From: an uncultured Bacilli bacterium
Lineage (GTDB): Bacteria; Bacillota_I; Bacilli_A; RF39; UBA660
Assembly (NCBI GenBank): GCA_944363995.1
Contig: CALVVV010000030.1
Span: 1-15,588 of the forward strand
Direction: 5' to 3'
DNA: 15,588 nt
Below the pieces are notes generated by a model. That model ran no database searches, was not told the DNA's origin, and saw only the letters and a program-made list of their open reading frames with translations. The stretch's first letter is position 1. The number at the start of each line of letters is the position of its first letter. Shown here piece after piece: positions 14,974 to 15,588 of this stretch. Position numbers and translations under genes: made by a program.

Positions 14974-15588
14974 TTATTTGTTATTTTTTTCAATTTTAAA
15001 TATAACTTGATATGAATCTTCAAAATCAATTTCTTCTACATCAATATTAAATCCATATTTTTCAAGTGTATTTTCACAATCTCTAATTGTATTTAAAGCT
15101 AATTTAATATTAGGAGCTATAGCTGCGATTGTTGTACCACTGTTTTGTGCAGCTATATTGTTTTCTTTAAAAATTTTATTATCATTATTGTTATAATTTT
15201 CTGTAATTGTTGGTATTTCTTTTGTCTCAGCGATTGGCACTTCATATATTGGTAATTCGTTTTGCGAAATATTTGTTGTAGCTTGTTCCATATTAGTTAT
15301 TGGACTTTCTGGTATTGTTGGTTGCACTGGTGTTAATGGTTCCATATTAGTTATTGGACTTTCTGGTATTGTTGGTTGCATTGGTGTTAATGGTTCCATA
15401 TTGGTTATTGGACTTTCTGGCATTGTTGGTTGCATTGGTGTTAATGGTTCCATATTGGTTATTGGATTTTCTGGTATTGTTGGTTGCACTGGTGTTAATG
15501 GTTCCATATTGGTTATTGGACTTTCTGGTATTGTTGGTTGCACTGGTGTTAATGGTTCCATATTAGTTATTGGACTTTCTGGTATTGT
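14974..15588 (-). CDS. Repeat protein with Pro/Thr-rich 18-residue repeats, C-terminal part (runs off right edge)
   Basis: The frame is open from the window edge to TAA at 14974; the true start lies outside. In protein order it has a half repeat, five full repeats of the type MEPLTPVQPTIPESPITN, a linker (MEQATTNISQNELPIYEV onward, Asn/Glu-rich), then a C-terminal segment of about 55 residues (IAAIAPNIKLALNTIRDCE ... YGFNIDVEEIDFEDSYQVIFKIEK) that looks like a folded alpha/beta domain. I do not recognise the family. The Pro/Thr repeats are likely an extended, disordered spacer. No membrane segment or LPXTG sorting signal is in the visible part, so cell location cannot be decided. The convergent terminator at 14921-14961 ends the transcript. 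Confidence 0.8.
   Translation of the reverse strand, partial: TIPESPITNMEPLTPVQPTIPESPITNMEPLTPVQPTIPENPITNMEPLTPMQPTMPESPITNMEPLTPMQPTIPESPITNMEPLTPVQPTIPESPITNMEQATTNISQNELPIYEVPIAETKEIPTITENYNNNDNKIFKENNIAAQNSGTTIAAIAPNIKLALNTIRDCENTLEKYGFNIDVEEIDFEDSYQVIFKIEKNNK
15292..15588 (-). repeat. 54-bp in-frame tandem repeats (5 full copies plus a half copy)
   Basis: Full units are 15508-15561, 15454-15507, 15400-15453, 15346-15399 and 15292-15345; a 27-base partial unit continues to the edge. Units differ at only four positions, all transitions: Val/Met at residue 7 (GTG/ATG), Ile/Met at residue 11 (ATA/ATG), Ser/Asn at residue 14 (AGT/AAT), and a silent ACT/ACC at residue 17. Near-identity at silent positions points to recent expansion or homogenisation. 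The total copy number is unknown because the array leaves the window. Confidence 0.95.

Noticed and set aside
15354..15566. Plus-strand frame with hydrophobic repeats (LVLLVALVLMVPYWLLDF type)
   Set aside because: It is the exact antisense of the 54-bp repeats; its periodicity follows from the minus-strand coding repeat, and it has no ribosome site.

Overview
The window is strongly AT-rich. Trp is read by TGG throughout, and TGA serves as a stop (lgt, uvrB and the 459-aa gene all end in TGA). Gene content is Firmicutes/Bacilli-like. Together this fits a low-GC, probably host-associated Bacilli lineage such as the uncultured RF39-type or Acholeplasma-like groups, and argues against UGA=Trp mycoplasmas. 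The lineage is inference; no rRNA or tRNA gene is present to settle it.

Left part (1-1981, all minus strand): the 5' part of a type IV pilin-like gene whose early codons contain an 11-base G/C homopolymer, followed upstream by trxB (a thioredoxin reductase-like flavoprotein with altered NADPH motifs) and lgt (lipoprotein diacylglyceryl transferase). lgt and trxB overlap and look co-transcribed from an extended -10 promoter near 1973-1981.

Middle (2217-5872, minus strand): a 48-aa ORF abuts an unrecognised 459-aa protein, both behind a good promoter at the 3' end of uvrB; then uvrB itself, the UvrABC damage-recognition subunit. Promoters for uvrB and the next operon diverge from the 190-bp gap at 5873-6062.

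Right part (6063-14911, plus strand): a very large gene (2546 aa) for a cyclic beta-1,2-glucan synthase (GT84 glycosyltransferase, glycoamylase-like/GH189 domain, C-terminal GH94 phosphorylase domain), followed 14 bp later by a compact glucose-6-phosphate isomerase (pgi). Pgi interconverts glucose-6-P and fructose-6-P, the node from which UDP-glucose for the synthase is drawn. A strong hairpin terminator at 14921-14961 separates pgi from a convergent minus-strand gene encoding a protein with near-identical 18-residue Pro/Thr-rich repeats, which runs off the right edge.

The most noteworthy points are the G11 tract in the pilin gene, where a one-base change either way gives an immediate stop (a candidate phase-variation switch); the cyclic glucan synthase in a probable monoderm; the 48-aa/459-aa unknown pair; the TrxB without canonical NADPH motifs; and the 54-bp coding repeats. 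No CRISPR array, insertion sequence, tRNA or rRNA gene was seen, and no stretch over 300 bases lacks a gene.
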